Positions 50,909 to 60,379 of a stretch of 64,000 nt of DNA are shown piece after piece. The position numbers and the translations under genes were made by a program. Origin of the DNA: Dyella sp. RRB7 (GTDB lineage Bacteria > Pseudomonadota > Gammaproteobacteria > Xanthomonadales > Rhodanobacteraceae); NCBI RefSeq assembly GCF_022761115.1, contig NZ_JAKWJS010000002.1, positions 62,001-126,000 on the forward strand, in the 5' to 3' direction. The notes under the pieces are model-generated. The model was not told where the DNA came from, did not search any database, and was given only the letters and a program-made list of their open reading frames with translations. Positions within the stretch are counted from its first letter, which is position 1. Each line of letters opens with the position of its first letter.

Positions 50909-51628
50909 ATGAAAGTAAGCGATGCAATGTCAGGTGGCGTAAAAACCGTCTTCGTCGACGATTCGGTCACCTTTGCCATGCGGCTGATGCTGGATAACCA
51001 CCTGAGCGGGCTCCCCGTCGTCGACCGGCAAGGCCACCTGGTCGGCATGCTCACCGAGGGCGACCTCATGCGGCGGGCCGAGCTTGGCACGGAGCGCAAG
51101 CACCCGCATTGGCTCGAGTTCATTCTCGGCCCGGGGCGTCTGGCCCAGGAATATGTCGACACCCATGGGCGACGGGTCGAGGAAGTCATGACCGCCGACG
51201 TGGTGTCGATCGACAAGTCGATGCCGCTGAAGGAGGCCGTGACCCTGATGGAGGGCAGGCATATCAAGCGCCTGCCGGTATTGGATCATGGCCGGCTCGT
51301 GGGCATCATCAGCCGGGCCGATCTGCTGCGAACGTTCCTGGCTACGTCCCTCGAACCAGATATCGCCCAAGGGGTATCGGATGACGTCATCCGGCAGCGC
51401 ATCGACAGGGAGATCGACCGGCAGCCCTGGAATCCGCGAGCCACGGTGGGCATCAAGGTGGATCGGGGAGTGGTTGACCTGAGTGGCATCGTCACCAGCG
51501 AGGCCATGCGCGATGCGCTACGCGTTCTCGTCGAAAATACGCCAGGGGTCATCCGTATTCGCGATGACATCACGACGGTTGAACCGATCAGCGGCCTGGT
51601 GGTGCGATCTCCCACCGACGCGGCCTGA
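50909..51628 (+). CDS. CBS-pair and BON-domain protein
   Basis: A 239-residue protein with two CBS domains (about residues 1-60, MKVSDAMSGGVKTVFVDDSVTFAM, and 90-150, VEEVMTADVVSIDKSMPLKEAVTLM) and a C-terminal BON domain (about 165-230, IRQRIDREIDRQPWNPRATVGIKVDRGVVDLSGIV). CBS pairs sense adenine nucleotides; BON domains are thought to bind phospholipid. The ATG has GGAGG 8 bases upstream; an upstream in-frame ATG at 50804 covers the FNR-like box and is rejected. It converges with phosphoketolase. Confidence 0.92.
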   Translation: MKVSDAMSGGVKTVFVDDSVTFAMRLMLDNHLSGLPVVDRQGHLVGMLTEGDLMRRAELGTERKHPHWLEFILGPGRLAQEYVDTHGRRVEEVMTADVVSIDKSMPLKEAVTLMEGRHIKRLPVLDHGRLVGIISRADLLRTFLATSLEPDIAQGVSDDVIRQRIDREIDRQPWNPRATVGIKVDRGVVDLSGIVTSEAMRDALRVLVENTPGVIRIRDDITTVEPISGLVVRSPTDAA

Positions 51629-51648
51629 GCAGGAAATCCGCACCGTTA

Positions 51649-54012
51649 TCACAACGTCCACCGCCAATCACGAACTTCCGGCATGTCTTCGCCGTGTTCG
51701 CTGATATAGAGCTTGTGCCGTTCCATGATCGACCAATAGCGCTCCGCGGCATCCTTGGCATGGGCCTGCAGCCGCGGGGTACGCTGGATGACATCGAGTG
51801 CCAGTTGATAGCGATCGAGGTTATTCAGCACCACCATGTCGAACGGCGTGGTCGTGGTGCCTTCGTCTTTGTAGCCCCGCACATGGAACTGGTGGTGATT
51901 CCGGCGGCGGTAGGTCAGCTTGTGTATGAGCGTGGGATAGCCATGGAAGGCGAAGATGACGGGCCTGTCCGTGGTGAACAATTCATCGAAATCCTGGTCC
52001 TGCAGCCCATGCGGGTGCTCGGAGGGTGGCTGCAACACCATCAGGTCGACCACGTTGACGACGCGAATGCGGATGTCCGGGATGTAGCTTCTCAGCAACG
52101 TCACCGCGGCCAGCGTCTCCAGGGTCGGTACGTCCCCGGCGCAGGCCATGACCACGTCGGGATTCCCCTCGTCGTTGCTGGCCCAGTCCCATATGCCGGC
52201 GCCCGCGGCGCAGTGGCGCACGGCCGCATCCATGTCGAGCCACTGCCATTCGGGCTGTTTGCCCGCGACGATCAGGTTGATGTAGTTGCGGCTGCGCAGG
52301 CAATGATCGGCGACGGAGAGAAGACAGTTGGCGTCGGGCGGGAGATAGATGCGGACGACATCGGCCTTCTTGTTGGCCACATGGTCGATGAAGCCGGGGT
52401 CCTGGTGCGAGAACCCGTTGTGATCCTGGCGCCACACGTGGGAGGTGAGCAGGTAGTTCAACGATGCGATGGGCTTGCGCCAGGGGATCGCTCGACTCAC
52501 CTTGAGCCATTTGGCGTGCTGGTTGAACATCGAATCGATGATATGGATGAAGGCCTCATAACATGAGAACAGGCCATGGCGTCCGGTGAGCAGATAGCCT
52601 TCGAGCCAGCCCTCGCACAGGTGCTCGCTCAACACCTCCATGACCCGGCCATTCGGGCTGAGATCGATATCGACGGCCTCCGTTCTCGCCATCCACTCCT
52701 TGCCGGATACCTCGTAGACCGCCTCCAGCCGGTTCGATGCCGTTTCGTCGGGACCAAACAGCCGGAAGTTCGCCGTATCCAGATTGAATCGCATCACCTC
52801 GCGCAGAAACTGGCCAAGCACCCGCGTCGACTCCGCGCTGACGCTGCCCGGCGACGGCACCGCAACCGCGTGCTGGAATACGTGCGGCATCACCAGCGGC
52901 CGCAGCAGCTCGCCTCCATTGGCATGCGGGTTTGAGCCCATGCGGCGATGGCCGGTGGGCGCGAGTGCGGCGATGTCTTCGTGCAGCTGTCCGGTGGCGT
53001 CGAACAATTCCTCCGGTCGGTAGCTTTTCAGCCAATCCTCAAGCTGCTTCAGGTGCTCCGGATTTTCAAAGTTGGCGATCGGCACCTGGTGCGCGCGCCA
53101 GGTGCCTTCGACAGGCTTGCCGTCCACGATTTTTGGACCGGTCCATCCCTTGGGCGTGCGCAGGATGATCATGGGCCAGCTGGGCCGCTCGATGTCGTCC
53201 GCATCGGCATGCGCGCGTGCCTGGCGCTTGATGCGGTCGATCTTGTCCATCACCACGTCGAGCGTTCCGGCAAGCAACTGATGCACCACGGCCGGATCGC
53301 TGCCCTCGACGAGGTGCGGGTCGTATCCATAGCCGCGCATCAGCTCGAACAGTTCGCGGTCACCGATGCGTGCCAGTACCGTCGGGTTGGCGATCTTGAA
53401 GCCATTGAGGTGAAGAATGGGCAGCACCACCCCATCCCGCGCCGGATTGAGGAATTTGTTGGAATGCCAGCTGGTGGCCAGCGCGCCGGTCTCGGCTTCG
53501 CCATCGCCGATAACGCAGGCGACGATCAGCTCGGGGTTGTCGAACGCGGCGCCATACGCATGCGCCAGTGAATAGCCGAGTTCGCCGCCCTCATGGATGG
53601 ACCCCGGCGTGTCCGGCGACACATGGCTGGGTACGCCATACGGCCAGGAAAACTGCCGGAACAGCCGCGAAAGCCCGTTACGGCTGCGTTCGATGGCCGG
53701 GTAACGCTCGGTATACGAGCCTTCCAGATAGGTTTGCGCCACCAGGCCGGGGCCGCCATGGCCGGGGCCGGTGACAAAGATCATGTCCAGGTCGCGCTGC
53801 TTGATAAGACGATTGAAATGAACGTAAAGCAGGTTCAGGCCAGGAGTCGTCCCCCAGTGGCCAAGCAGGCGTGGCTTTATGTGTTCGAGCTTGAGTGGCA
53901 CCTCAAGCAATGGATTGTCGCGAAGGTAGATTTGCCCGACGGAAAGGTAATTCGCCGCACGCCAATAGGCATGCATGCGCTCCAGCAGCTGATTGGACAA
54001 CGGGCCCTTCAT
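51649..54012 (-). CDS. xfp: Xylulose 5-phosphate/fructose 6-phosphate phosphoketolase
   Basis: A 787-residue thiamine-diphosphate enzyme cleaving xylulose 5-phosphate or fructose 6-phosphate with phosphate to acetyl phosphate and a triose or tetrose phosphate. Family blocks are [46 protein letters not shown], the cofactor site [25 protein letters not shown], and the C-terminal [32 protein letters not shown] lies 6 bases before the ATG. A perfect FNR-type box lies 114 bases upstream. No acetate kinase or phosphotransacetylase is seen nearby, so the fate of acetyl phosphate is handled elsewhere. Confidence 0.96.
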   Translation of the reverse strand: MKGPLSNQLLERMHAYWRAANYLSVGQIYLRDNPLLEVPLKLEHIKPRLLGHWGTTPGLNLLYVHFNRLIKQRDLDMIFVTGPGHGGPGLVAQTYLEGSYTERYPAIERSRNGLSRLFRQFSWPYGVPSHVSPDTPGSIHEGGELGYSLAHAYGAAFDNPELIVACVIGDGEAETGALATSWHSNKFLNPARDGVVLPILHLNGFKIANPTVLARIGDRELFELMRGYGYDPHLVEGSDPAVVHQLLAGTLDVVMDKIDRIKRQARAHADADDIERPSWPMIILRTPKGWTGPKIVDGKPVEGTWRAHQVPIANFENPEHLKQLEDWLKSYRPEELFDATGQLHEDIAALAPTGHRRMGSNPHANGGELLRPLVMPHVFQHAVAVPSPGSVSAESTRVLGQFLREVMRFNLDTANFRLFGPDETASNRLEAVYEVSGKEWMARTEAVDIDLSPNGRVMEVLSEHLCEGWLEGYLLTGRHGLFSCYEAFIHIIDSMFNQHAKWLKVSRAIPWRKPIASLNYLLTSHVWRQDHNGFSHQDPGFIDHVANKKADVVRIYLPPDANCLLSVADHCLRSRNYINLIVAGKQPEWQWLDMDAAVRHCAAGAGIWDWASNDEGNPDVVMACAGDVPTLETLAAVTLLRSYIPDIRIRVVNVVDLMVLQPPSEHPHGLQDQDFDELFTTDRPVIFAFHGYPTLIHKLTYRRRNHHQFHVRGYKDEGTTTTPFDMVVLNNLDRYQLALDVIQRTPRLQAHAKDAAERYWSIMERHKLYISEHGEDMPEVRDWRWTL

Positions 54013-54119
54013 CGTAGCCTCCGGATAAGGCACCACTGTTGGACGTGATGGCAAGCGTCTCGCCATGGCTTGAGCATCACTCAATACAGGATAGGTTGTC
54101 CTCGATCCGTGGATCCGAA

Positions 54120-54133
54120 TTGATGGAGATCAA
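54120..54133 (-). promoter_or_regulatory. FNR/Anr/Dnr box, perfect
   Basis: TTGATGGAGATCAA matches TTGAT-N4-ATCAA exactly. It lies in the 385-base gap (54013-54397) upstream of phosphoketolase, centre about 114 bases from the ATG. The rest of that gap shows no further gene or signal that I can support. Confidence 0.75.
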
Positions 54134-54397
54134 CTTTTGGTGAAACCGGGCGAATGCAGGCGCCGGCCAGACGATGGGTCTGCCAGCGGCGCTTGCGCCG
54201 TGATCATGGCTCGACCGGCGGCAGGGCGTTCATCGCGTTGATCAAGATGAGTGCCATGTGCATGGGCACTGCGGCACACGTGAACCCAACGACAGCGGCA
54301 ACGGAGGGTCGCCGTGACCGCCCGTTGCCGCCTTGGTCTTCGGACTATCGTGATGGGTTGTCGGCGGACGCCGCTGCTGGCGCCAACCGCCGCCCCG

Positions 54398-54853
54398 TCA
54401 CTTTATCGGCGAGAGGGTAACCTCGCCGACGTCGACACCAAGATCGATGCCTTCGCCGGTGCCGGACAAGGCCAGGGAGACCTCGCCCTTGGTGAGCACC
54501 TGCGCCTCGCTGGCCTTGCCGGCGCCGGCATGGGCCTCGGCATCACCGTAGTCGCCGAGAATCTCCGACATCGAATGCACGTCGGTGAAGCGACCCGTTC
54601 CGTTGTCGATGTGCGACTTGCCAACCGTCAGGCCGCCGCCCTTGGCGACGATCTTGACGTGCATGGACTGGCCATTGGCGCAGGTAACCACGCCGTGTCC
54701 CTCGGACTGCTTGTAGATCAGCGACCAGGTTGAAAGGGAGAACTGCATCTTGCAGCCCAGGTCGGCGGGCTGCTCGGCGCGAGCCTGGCCCGGATGAACG
54801 GCCAGGGCCGTGACGATCAAGATCGAACTCAGTGCGAATAGATGGCGTTTCAT
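54398..54853 (-). CDS. Secreted protein of unknown function
   Basis: A 151-residue protein with a clear signal peptide (KRHLFALSSILIVTALAVHPGQARA) and a beta-rich mature part starting EQPADLGCKMQFSLSTWSLIYKQSEGHGVVTC. Two cysteines in the first third (GCKMQF, VTCANG) could form a disulfide. Gly-rich alternating segments (KIVAKGGGLTVGKSHIDNGTGRF, LALSGTGEGIDLGVDVGEVTL) suggest an antiparallel barrel or a lipid-binding fold. I do not recognise a family with confidence. It stands alone, with 385 bases on one side and 480 on the other. Confidence 0.7.
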   Translation of the reverse strand: MKRHLFALSSILIVTALAVHPGQARAEQPADLGCKMQFSLSTWSLIYKQSEGHGVVTCANGQSMHVKIVAKGGGLTVGKSHIDNGTGRFTDVHSMSEILGDYGDAEAHAGAGKASEAQVLTKGEVSLALSGTGEGIDLGVDVGEVTLSPIK

Positions 54854-55333
54854 GATGTTTGTCCTGTGTTCGCCTTGCCACAACCACAGCGCACACAAGT
54901 GGTGACAGGGACGTGCTGGGAGTATGCAGACCGTTCCACTTGCGTGGCAGCGCCGGTCAGTGGATGTACTGTCCCGTACGAACGCCCGTTGTTGGAGCTT
55001 GGCGCCAGGGTCGGCGCCCGGGACGGCGAGTACGTGCAGGCATGATCGGGTATCCCGTGCCGGCTGTATGTACGATGCGACACACAGCGACCTTGCCCAT
55101 GCCGGGACTGATGTGCGATGGCGCACCGAGCGGGCGAGGCCAAGCGGGTACATTGACTGCTGAACACCACGGCAGTACCTGCGAAACACGGCTTCCGGGG
55201 TGTATTCCATCGTGAATGTCATCCACGATGGCCTGATGGGTGTGTGTGCATGGCGCACTTCCATCCACCCAAGGGCAGCTCCCGGCGTGAGCCGATGTGA
55301 TGATGCCGCTTGATCACCGTTGGGAGTGACGTC
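54854..55333. other. Intergenic region, nothing recognised
   Basis: This 480-base stretch separates the divergent secreted protein and DUF1328 genes. Short open frames exist on both strands but none has a ribosome site, a recognisable product or a credible start. It presumably carries the two promoters; no FNR-like palindrome was found in it. Confidence 0.4.
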
Positions 55334-55498
55334 ATGTTGTATTACGCGTTGGTATTTCTGGTCATCGCACTGATTGCGGGTTTCCTTGGTTTTGCGGGCA
55401 TCGCGGGTGCCACGTACGGCATTGCCAAGATCCTGTTCTTCGTATTCCTCATCCTGTGCGTGGTTTCCTTCTTCATGGGACGGCGGAACCGAACCTGA
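55334..55498 (+). CDS. DUF1328 small membrane protein (YtjA-like)
   Basis: A 54-residue protein with two hydrophobic helices, [19 protein letters not shown] and [17 protein letters not shown], separated by [12 protein letters not shown], ending in GRRNRT. This is the DUF1328/YtjA pattern, found widely in proteobacteria and often stress induced. GGGAG lies 8 bases before the ATG. The phospholipase-type gene follows on the same strand after 89 bases. Confidence 0.9.
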   Translation: MLYYALVFLVIALIAGFLGFAGIAGATYGIAKILFFVFLILCVVSFFMGRRNRT

Positions 55499-55587
55499 AG
55501 AATGGCTTGGGCCACCTCGATGGAACGTTCCAGGCGTCTGACCTATGGCGCATGTACGTGACCCCGGGGCCCCGATTCGTTGCCGGC

Positions 55588-57177
55588 ATGTTGCGCACGA
55601 GATTCATTGCCTGCTTGCCAGCGGTGCTGGCCGTGGGGCTTGCGCTGGCAGGTTGCTCGTCCTTGCGAAAGGGCTTCGTCAAGCAGCCCAGCAGCGGATT
55701 GCCCCAAGTGTCCGACACTGCTTCGGCACGTTATATCGGGGCCCAGCTGAGCCAGCATGCTTCCGGCGTATCGGGTTTTCGACTTCTCACCCGTAGCTCC
55801 AACGCCTTGATGAGCCGTATTGCGATCATCGACCAGGCCAGGCATTCGATCGACCTGCAGTACTACATCTTCAAGAACGATGCGACCGGGCGGCTGGTGG
55901 CACAACATCTGCTGGCGGCGGCGGATCGCGGCGTTCGCGTGCGCATGCTGCTGGATGCGATGGACCTGACCAACGAGGACCGGATGCTGGGCGCGCTGGA
56001 CGCGCACCCGGGCATCGAGGTGCGGCTGTTCAACCCCTTCGGTACCCGCTCGCCGTCGATGCTTTCGAAGATGAGCCAATTCATCGTGGAAGGCCGTCGA
56101 CTCAATCGCCGGATGCACAACAAGTCCCTCATCGTCGACGGCACGGTGGCGATCATCGGCGGGCGAAACATCGGCGATGACTACTTCGACGCGAGCAATG
56201 ACACCAACTTCCGCGATGTCGACCTGATCGCGATCGGGCCGGTAGTGCCGCAGGCATCGCATGCGTTCGACGCCTACTGGAACTGCGATGCCGCCTATCC
56301 CGTGGAGGCCTTTCGCGATGCCCGCGATACACAGGATGATCTGGCCAAGCTGAGGATCGCCCTGGCCAAGGATGCAAGATCGTTCGCGCAGTCCGATTAT
56401 GCGGCAGCCGCCCTGGAGGCGTTTCCTGATGGCGCCACGTCCGATCGGAGCGGTGAGTGGTTCTGGGGCAGCGCCGAGCTGGTTTCCGATAGTCCGGAGA
56501 AAATCAACATGGAAGGCGATGTGCCGTCCCTGCGCATTGGTCCGAAGCTCAAGGCGATGATCGGGGGCGCACAGCGCCAGGTGCTGTTGATATCGCCGTA
56601 TTTTTTGCCCGGCAACGACGGCTCGCAGTTTCTTGCCGGCATTGTCCGGCGCGGGGTGCCGGTGAAGGTGCTTACCAATTCGCTCGCGTCGAACGATGAG
56701 CCTGCAGCATATTCGGGTTATGCGCGGTATCGGGTTCAGTTGCTGGAGGGTGGGGTGGCCCTCTACGAATTGCGGCCGGATCAAGGCGCGGCCCAGCCGA
56801 TGACGGCGCGTGGGCGATCATCGGGCATCAGCCTTCATGCAAAGGCCATGGTGGTGGACAGCGAGCACGTGTTCATCGGTTCGCTCAACATGGATCAGCG
56901 CTCCAAGCTGCTCAATACCGAGATGGGGCTTATCGTCGACTCGGCTCCCCTGGCGCAGGCTGTCGAGCAATTCTTCAATACGGCCACCCTGCCGGAGAAC
57001 GCGTTTCACGTCGTGTTGCAGCAGGTGCCGGTAGGGGCAGGGTATCCCTGGCAGATGCGGTGGCTCTATCGCGACAAGGGGGTGGATATCAACGCCAGCC
57101 GCGAGCCTGGTGCGACCGAGGGGCGACGCATCGAAGTGTTTTTCCTGCGCATGCTTCCGCTTGAGAACCTGCTCTGA
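55588..57177 (+). CDS. Phospholipase D/cardiolipin synthase-like lipoprotein
   Basis: A 529-residue protein with a lipoprotein signal (LAVGLALAGCSSLRKGF) and two phospholipase D domains. The HKD motifs are HNKSLIVDGTVAIIGGRNIGDDYFD and HAKAMVVDSEHVFIGSLNMDQRS. This is the layout of the ClsC-like, signal-bearing PLD proteins that act in the envelope on phosphatidylglycerol or phosphatidylethanolamine. The start is not certain: MLRTRF at 55588 gives the best signal peptide; MYVTPG at 55552 is the alternative. It follows the DUF1328 gene and converges with a Crp/Fnr-type regulator. Confidence 0.88.
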   Translation: MLRTRFIACLPAVLAVGLALAGCSSLRKGFVKQPSSGLPQVSDTASARYIGAQLSQHASGVSGFRLLTRSSNALMSRIAIIDQARHSIDLQYYIFKNDATGRLVAQHLLAAADRGVRVRMLLDAMDLTNEDRMLGALDAHPGIEVRLFNPFGTRSPSMLSKMSQFIVEGRRLNRRMHNKSLIVDGTVAIIGGRNIGDDYFDASNDTNFRDVDLIAIGPVVPQASHAFDAYWNCDAAYPVEAFRDARDTQDDLAKLRIALAKDARSFAQSDYAAAALEAFPDGATSDRSGEWFWGSAELVSDSPEKINMEGDVPSLRIGPKLKAMIGGAQRQVLLISPYFLPGNDGSQFLAGIVRRGVPVKVLTNSLASNDEPAAYSGYARYRVQLLEGGVALYELRPDQGAAQPMTARGRSSGISLHAKAMVVDSEHVFIGSLNMDQRSKLLNTEMGLIVDSAPLAQAVEQFFNTATLPENAFHVVLQQVPVGAGYPWQMRWLYRDKGVDINASREPGATEGRRIEVFFLRMLPLENLL

Positions 57178-57208
57178 AGTGTCGTGGTCATTCCGATGCA
57201 GCCGGTAT

Positions 57209-57925
57209 TCAGTCCGTCTCCGCGGGCAGCAGGCGATCGTATTCCTTCTTGACCACGGCATAGCATTCGCAGGTGCGTTTTTCGAGGCCGGCGCGATCCA
57301 GCACGGTGATGTGCCCGCGCTGGTAGCGGATCAGCCCGGCCTGCTGCAGGTTGCCGGCCGCCTCGGTAACGCCTTCACGACGCACGCCCAGCATGTTGGC
57401 GATAAGTTCCTGCGTCATCACCAGCTCCCTGGAATGCAGGCGGTCGAGGCTCAGCAACAGCCAGCGGCACAATTGTTGGTCCAGCGAGTGATGGCGATTG
57501 CATACCGCCGTCTGCGACATCTGGGTGATCAGCGCCTGGGTGTAGCGCAGCAACAAGTGAAGCGCCGGGCCGGCGCGGTTGAACTCCTGCAGCATCAGGT
57601 CCGCCTTCAGCCGGAATCCCAGGCCGGCGCTTTGCACCAGTGCCCGGCTCGTGGTGGACTGGCCGCCCATGAACAGCGAGATGCCGACGATGCCATCGTT
57701 GCCGACCACGGCGATCTCGGCCGAGGCGCCGTCTTCCATCACGTAGAGCAACGAGACGATCGAGGTCGTTGGAAAGTACACATGGCTCAGTCGGCTGCCG
57801 GACTCGTAGAGCACTTTGCCGAGCGGCATGTCGACCGGCTCAAGATGCGGTGCCCAACGGACCCATTCGGCATCGGGCAGGGCCGCAAGCAGCCGGTTCT
57901 GTCGCGGGTCGGAAGCTGCGGCCAT
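57209..57925 (-). CDS. Crp/Fnr-family regulator (cNMP-binding fold)
   Basis: A 238-residue regulator from the ATG with GAGGA 5 bases upstream; an ATG at 57937 adds 4 residues. The N-terminal barrel has YFPTTSIVSLLYVMEDGASAEIAVVGNDGIVGISLFMGG and the C-terminal winged helix ELVMTQELIANMLGVRREGVTEAAGNLQQAGLI. The recognition helix (RREGVTEAA) lacks the ExxSR pattern of FNR, so it is unlikely to bind the FNR-like boxes of this window. No iron-sulfur cysteine cluster is present. The ligand is unknown. It is divergent from the CsbD gene. Confidence 0.9.
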   Translation of the reverse strand: MAAASDPRQNRLLAALPDAEWVRWAPHLEPVDMPLGKVLYESGSRLSHVYFPTTSIVSLLYVMEDGASAEIAVVGNDGIVGISLFMGGQSTTSRALVQSAGLGFRLKADLMLQEFNRAGPALHLLLRYTQALITQMSQTAVCNRHHSLDQQLCRWLLLSLDRLHSRELVMTQELIANMLGVRREGVTEAAGNLQQAGLIRYQRGHITVLDRAGLEKRTCECYAVVKKEYDRLLPAETD

Positions 57926-58139
57926 ACTTGTCCTCATCGCGCTCTTTCGCGGATTTTAGCATTGGAATGCCCGGTTTCGCCGGAGATGGGATCTTGCGGG
58001 GGCCATTCCCGCCGGCGCCTTGCGGAACACGCGGCGCGACTGTCACTCCAATGTGTGTGCCGACGTACAGAGCCGCAGCCGGTCAAGGTGTAGGTTGGTT
58101 GATGTCATTGATGTCGCAATCCGGCGACAGGAGTTCATC

Positions 58140-58313
58140 ATGGACAAGAACCGAATCGAAGGCACCAAGCACGAGGTCAAGGGCGCACTGAAAGAAGCTG
58201 CAGGCAAGGTGACCGGCAATCCCGCCAAAGAGGCGGCTGGTCGTTTCGAAAAGGATGCGGGAAAGCTGCAGAAGGACGTAGGCAAGGCGCGTGACGAGTA
58301 CAAAAAGCACTGA
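58140..58313 (+). CDS. CsbD-family stress protein
   Basis: A 57-residue, highly charged helical protein: MDKNRIEGTKHEVKGALKEA followed by GKVTGNPAKEAAGRFEKDAGKLQKDVGKARDEY. This is the CsbD/YjbJ pattern, small abundant proteins induced by general stress, with no known biochemical activity. AGGAG lies 7 bases before the ATG. A strong hairpin ends the transcript 58 bases downstream. Confidence 0.93.
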   Translation: MDKNRIEGTKHEVKGALKEAAGKVTGNPAKEAAGRFEKDAGKLQKDVGKARDEYKKH

Positions 58314-58370
58314 TTAGTGTGAAGGACAGATGAGATTTCACCCATCTCTCCATCCCAAGCGCGGCAAGAC

Positions 58371-58406
58371 CACGAAGCCTCCGGCAGGGACGCCGGGGGC
58401 TTTCGT
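58371..58406 (+). terminator. Probable intrinsic terminator after csbD
   Basis: CACGAAGCCTCCGGC and GCCGGGGGCTTTCGTG pair over about 15 bases with one bulge and one G-U pair around an AGGGAC loop. The T run after it is short (the stem itself ends in TTTCGTG), so termination could be partial. The 250-base gap to the desaturase gene holds nothing else recognised. Confidence 0.7.
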
Positions 58407-58562
58407 GTGTGGTCGGTACGGCAAATTCCAGGCGTACTGCGCCTGGTTTTCATGCCGTCGTGGCGATGTGCCGTACGTACCAGCGAAGCAGCGGCCGCAG
58501 CGCCGCGCCGCACCGTGCACAAGAATGGAGGTCGCCACGGATGCTTGCTACGCGCGGGATGT

Positions 58563-59768
58563 TCATTCGCCCAGGCGGCGAAGAGGAGCGCGCGGCACGG
58601 CCCTGCTTTCGCTGAGGGACAGGGCGAACCGTTGGAGCGCGCCAATGCCGCTGGCCTGGGCCGCGCGCACCCATTGGGAAAGGGCCTCCGCCGCACGTTC
58701 CGCATTGCGCATCTCCATCAACGCCGCAAGCTGGCCCCGTAGCTGGCAAATGGTGCGCAGGCATGGCTGAGTCTCGATCCAGGCATTGAGACGCTCGCGC
58801 TCGTCCGCCGAAAGCCAGCGCCCGCCATCGGCCAGTGCGCGACGCAGGCGTATCGCCAGCTTAGGGTGGCGGCTGCCCTGGCGCCTGGCCTCATCGCGCA
58901 CGACCGGCAAGGTGACCTTGCGGAAGAATTCCGTCATCACTTTCACCCGTGGGGACAGTGCCACGGCGCGCGCCGTTCCGGCGGCCATATGCGCCTGCTC
59001 GGCGACGGCGATACGCCTGACGCGTGCGAGCCCGAGCAAGGAGAGAGTCTGGATCACCAGCCAACCGGCGTCGAACTCGAAGCGACGTACCGAAAACTTG
59101 GCCGAACTCGGAAAGGCGTGATGGTTGTTGTGCAGCTCCTCGCCTCCCACCCAGATCGCCAGAGGCATCATGTTGGCCGACTTGTCTGGTGTTTCGAAGT
59201 TGCGATAACCCCACCAGTGGCCAATGCCATTGACCACGCCGGCGCCCCAAAACGGAATCCACATCATCTGCACCGCCCATATCGCCATGCCGCCAACACC
59301 GAACAGGGCAAGGCTGATGACGGCCAGCAGGGTGGGGCCCCAGTTGCAGTGCGGTGTATAGAGATGGCGCTCGATCCAGTCATCCGGCGTGCCGCGGCCA
59401 TAGGTCGCCAGCAGCTGGCGGTCTTGGCGCGCCGCGGTGTACAGCTCCGTGCCCCGCCAGAGCAACGAATGGATACCGACAATGTACGGACTGTGCGGGT
59501 CTTGCCCGGTATCCGCGTACGCATGGTGCTTGCGATGCACCGCGACCCAATCCCGGGTCACCATCGCGGTCGTCAGCCAGCTCCAGAACCGAAACGCATG
59601 CGCGAGCGCGGGATGGAAATCGACGGATCGATGGGTCTGGCTACGATGCAGGTACAGCGTCACGGTGAGTATGGTGAGCTGGGTCATCACCAGCAGATAC
59701 ACAAGCATCACGCCCAGCCCAGCATGGAGCAGGCCGTGCGATGCCAGATCTAGCAAGCGGTCGAACAT
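58563..59768 (-). CDS. Acyl-CoA/acyl-lipid fatty acid desaturase
   Basis: A 401-residue membrane di-iron desaturase of the delta-9 type. The three histidine boxes are HRSQTHRSVDFH (first), HRKHHAYADTG (second) and ELHNNHHAFPSSAKFS (third), with hydrophobic helices before and between. The start is the ATG of MFDRLLDLASHG. A C-terminal extension of about 120 residues after the third box (from about WLVIQTLSLLGLARVRRIAV) is helical and ends in ALRRLGE; DesA-like proteins of similar length are known. It makes unsaturated acyl chains and, with hopanoids, would tune membrane fluidity. Confidence 0.92.
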   Translation of the reverse strand: MFDRLLDLASHGLLHAGLGVMLVYLLVMTQLTILTVTLYLHRSQTHRSVDFHPALAHAFRFWSWLTTAMVTRDWVAVHRKHHAYADTGQDPHSPYIVGIHSLLWRGTELYTAARQDRQLLATYGRGTPDDWIERHLYTPHCNWGPTLLAVISLALFGVGGMAIWAVQMMWIPFWGAGVVNGIGHWWGYRNFETPDKSANMMPLAIWVGGEELHNNHHAFPSSAKFSVRRFEFDAGWLVIQTLSLLGLARVRRIAVAEQAHMAAGTARAVALSPRVKVMTEFFRKVTLPVVRDEARRQGSRHPKLAIRLRRALADGGRWLSADERERLNAWIETQPCLRTICQLRGQLAALMEMRNAERAAEALSQWVRAAQASGIGALQRFALSLSESRAVPRAPLRRLGE

Positions 59769-60379
59769 AGGGGTTGCCTGGCATGAGGGGGACATCTACC
59801 GTTGCATTGCCACACGTCATGGATAACACGATGCGCCGACGTTGCGTCGGACGCGGGAAATAGCTTGTTCCTTTAGTCTATTGGGCCTTGAGACATCCGT
59901 TTCTCGGCGCGCAATGAAGCCCGTGTCATGGTGCGAAAAGCCCGGATGGGCGTCTGTTCTCGACCACACATAGGTTTTTCAGCTTTCCCGAATCGCGGCA
60001 TCATCGCCCAGCGTTCGTTGCCGAACAGTACAGGGCGAGTGACAGCGGTATCTTCCATTCAGCAAAGCACGCATGGCGGATCGAAGCATCTGCGATCCAG
60101 ATGCCTCGTTGGCAACGAGGGGGAGGGAGATGCGGCGTCTGCTTCGTAGATCTGAAGGAGAGCCGTCACGACCATTGGCACGGGGAAAACAGTCTTCGCT
60201 GCCCGCAAGGGCGGCGAGGGTTGTGTCGTCGCCACGTCATGAGTCGTGGCCGCCACAATGGGGCCGCTTCCGGCTGAAATCGGCAAGCCACCCGCGACAC
60301 TGCGGCTGTGCGCGCCAGCGCACCGTGATGAATGCGTCAACCGCGTATAGCTGCTACTCAAGATCACGAGGGCAAGCCG
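59769..60379. other. Long intergenic region with consecutive hairpins
   Basis: This 611-base space between the divergent desaturase and SH3-protein genes has three perfect inverted repeats on the right side: GCATCT/AGATGC (60086-60104), CCTCGTT/AACGAGG with a three-base loop (60104-60120), and GCCACG/CGTGGC around an eight-base loop (about 60235-60254). They lie upstream of the SH3 gene and could be a structured leader or a small RNA. No convincing protein-coding gene was found; open frames here lack ribosome sites or run out of frame into the next gene. Confidence 0.4.
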
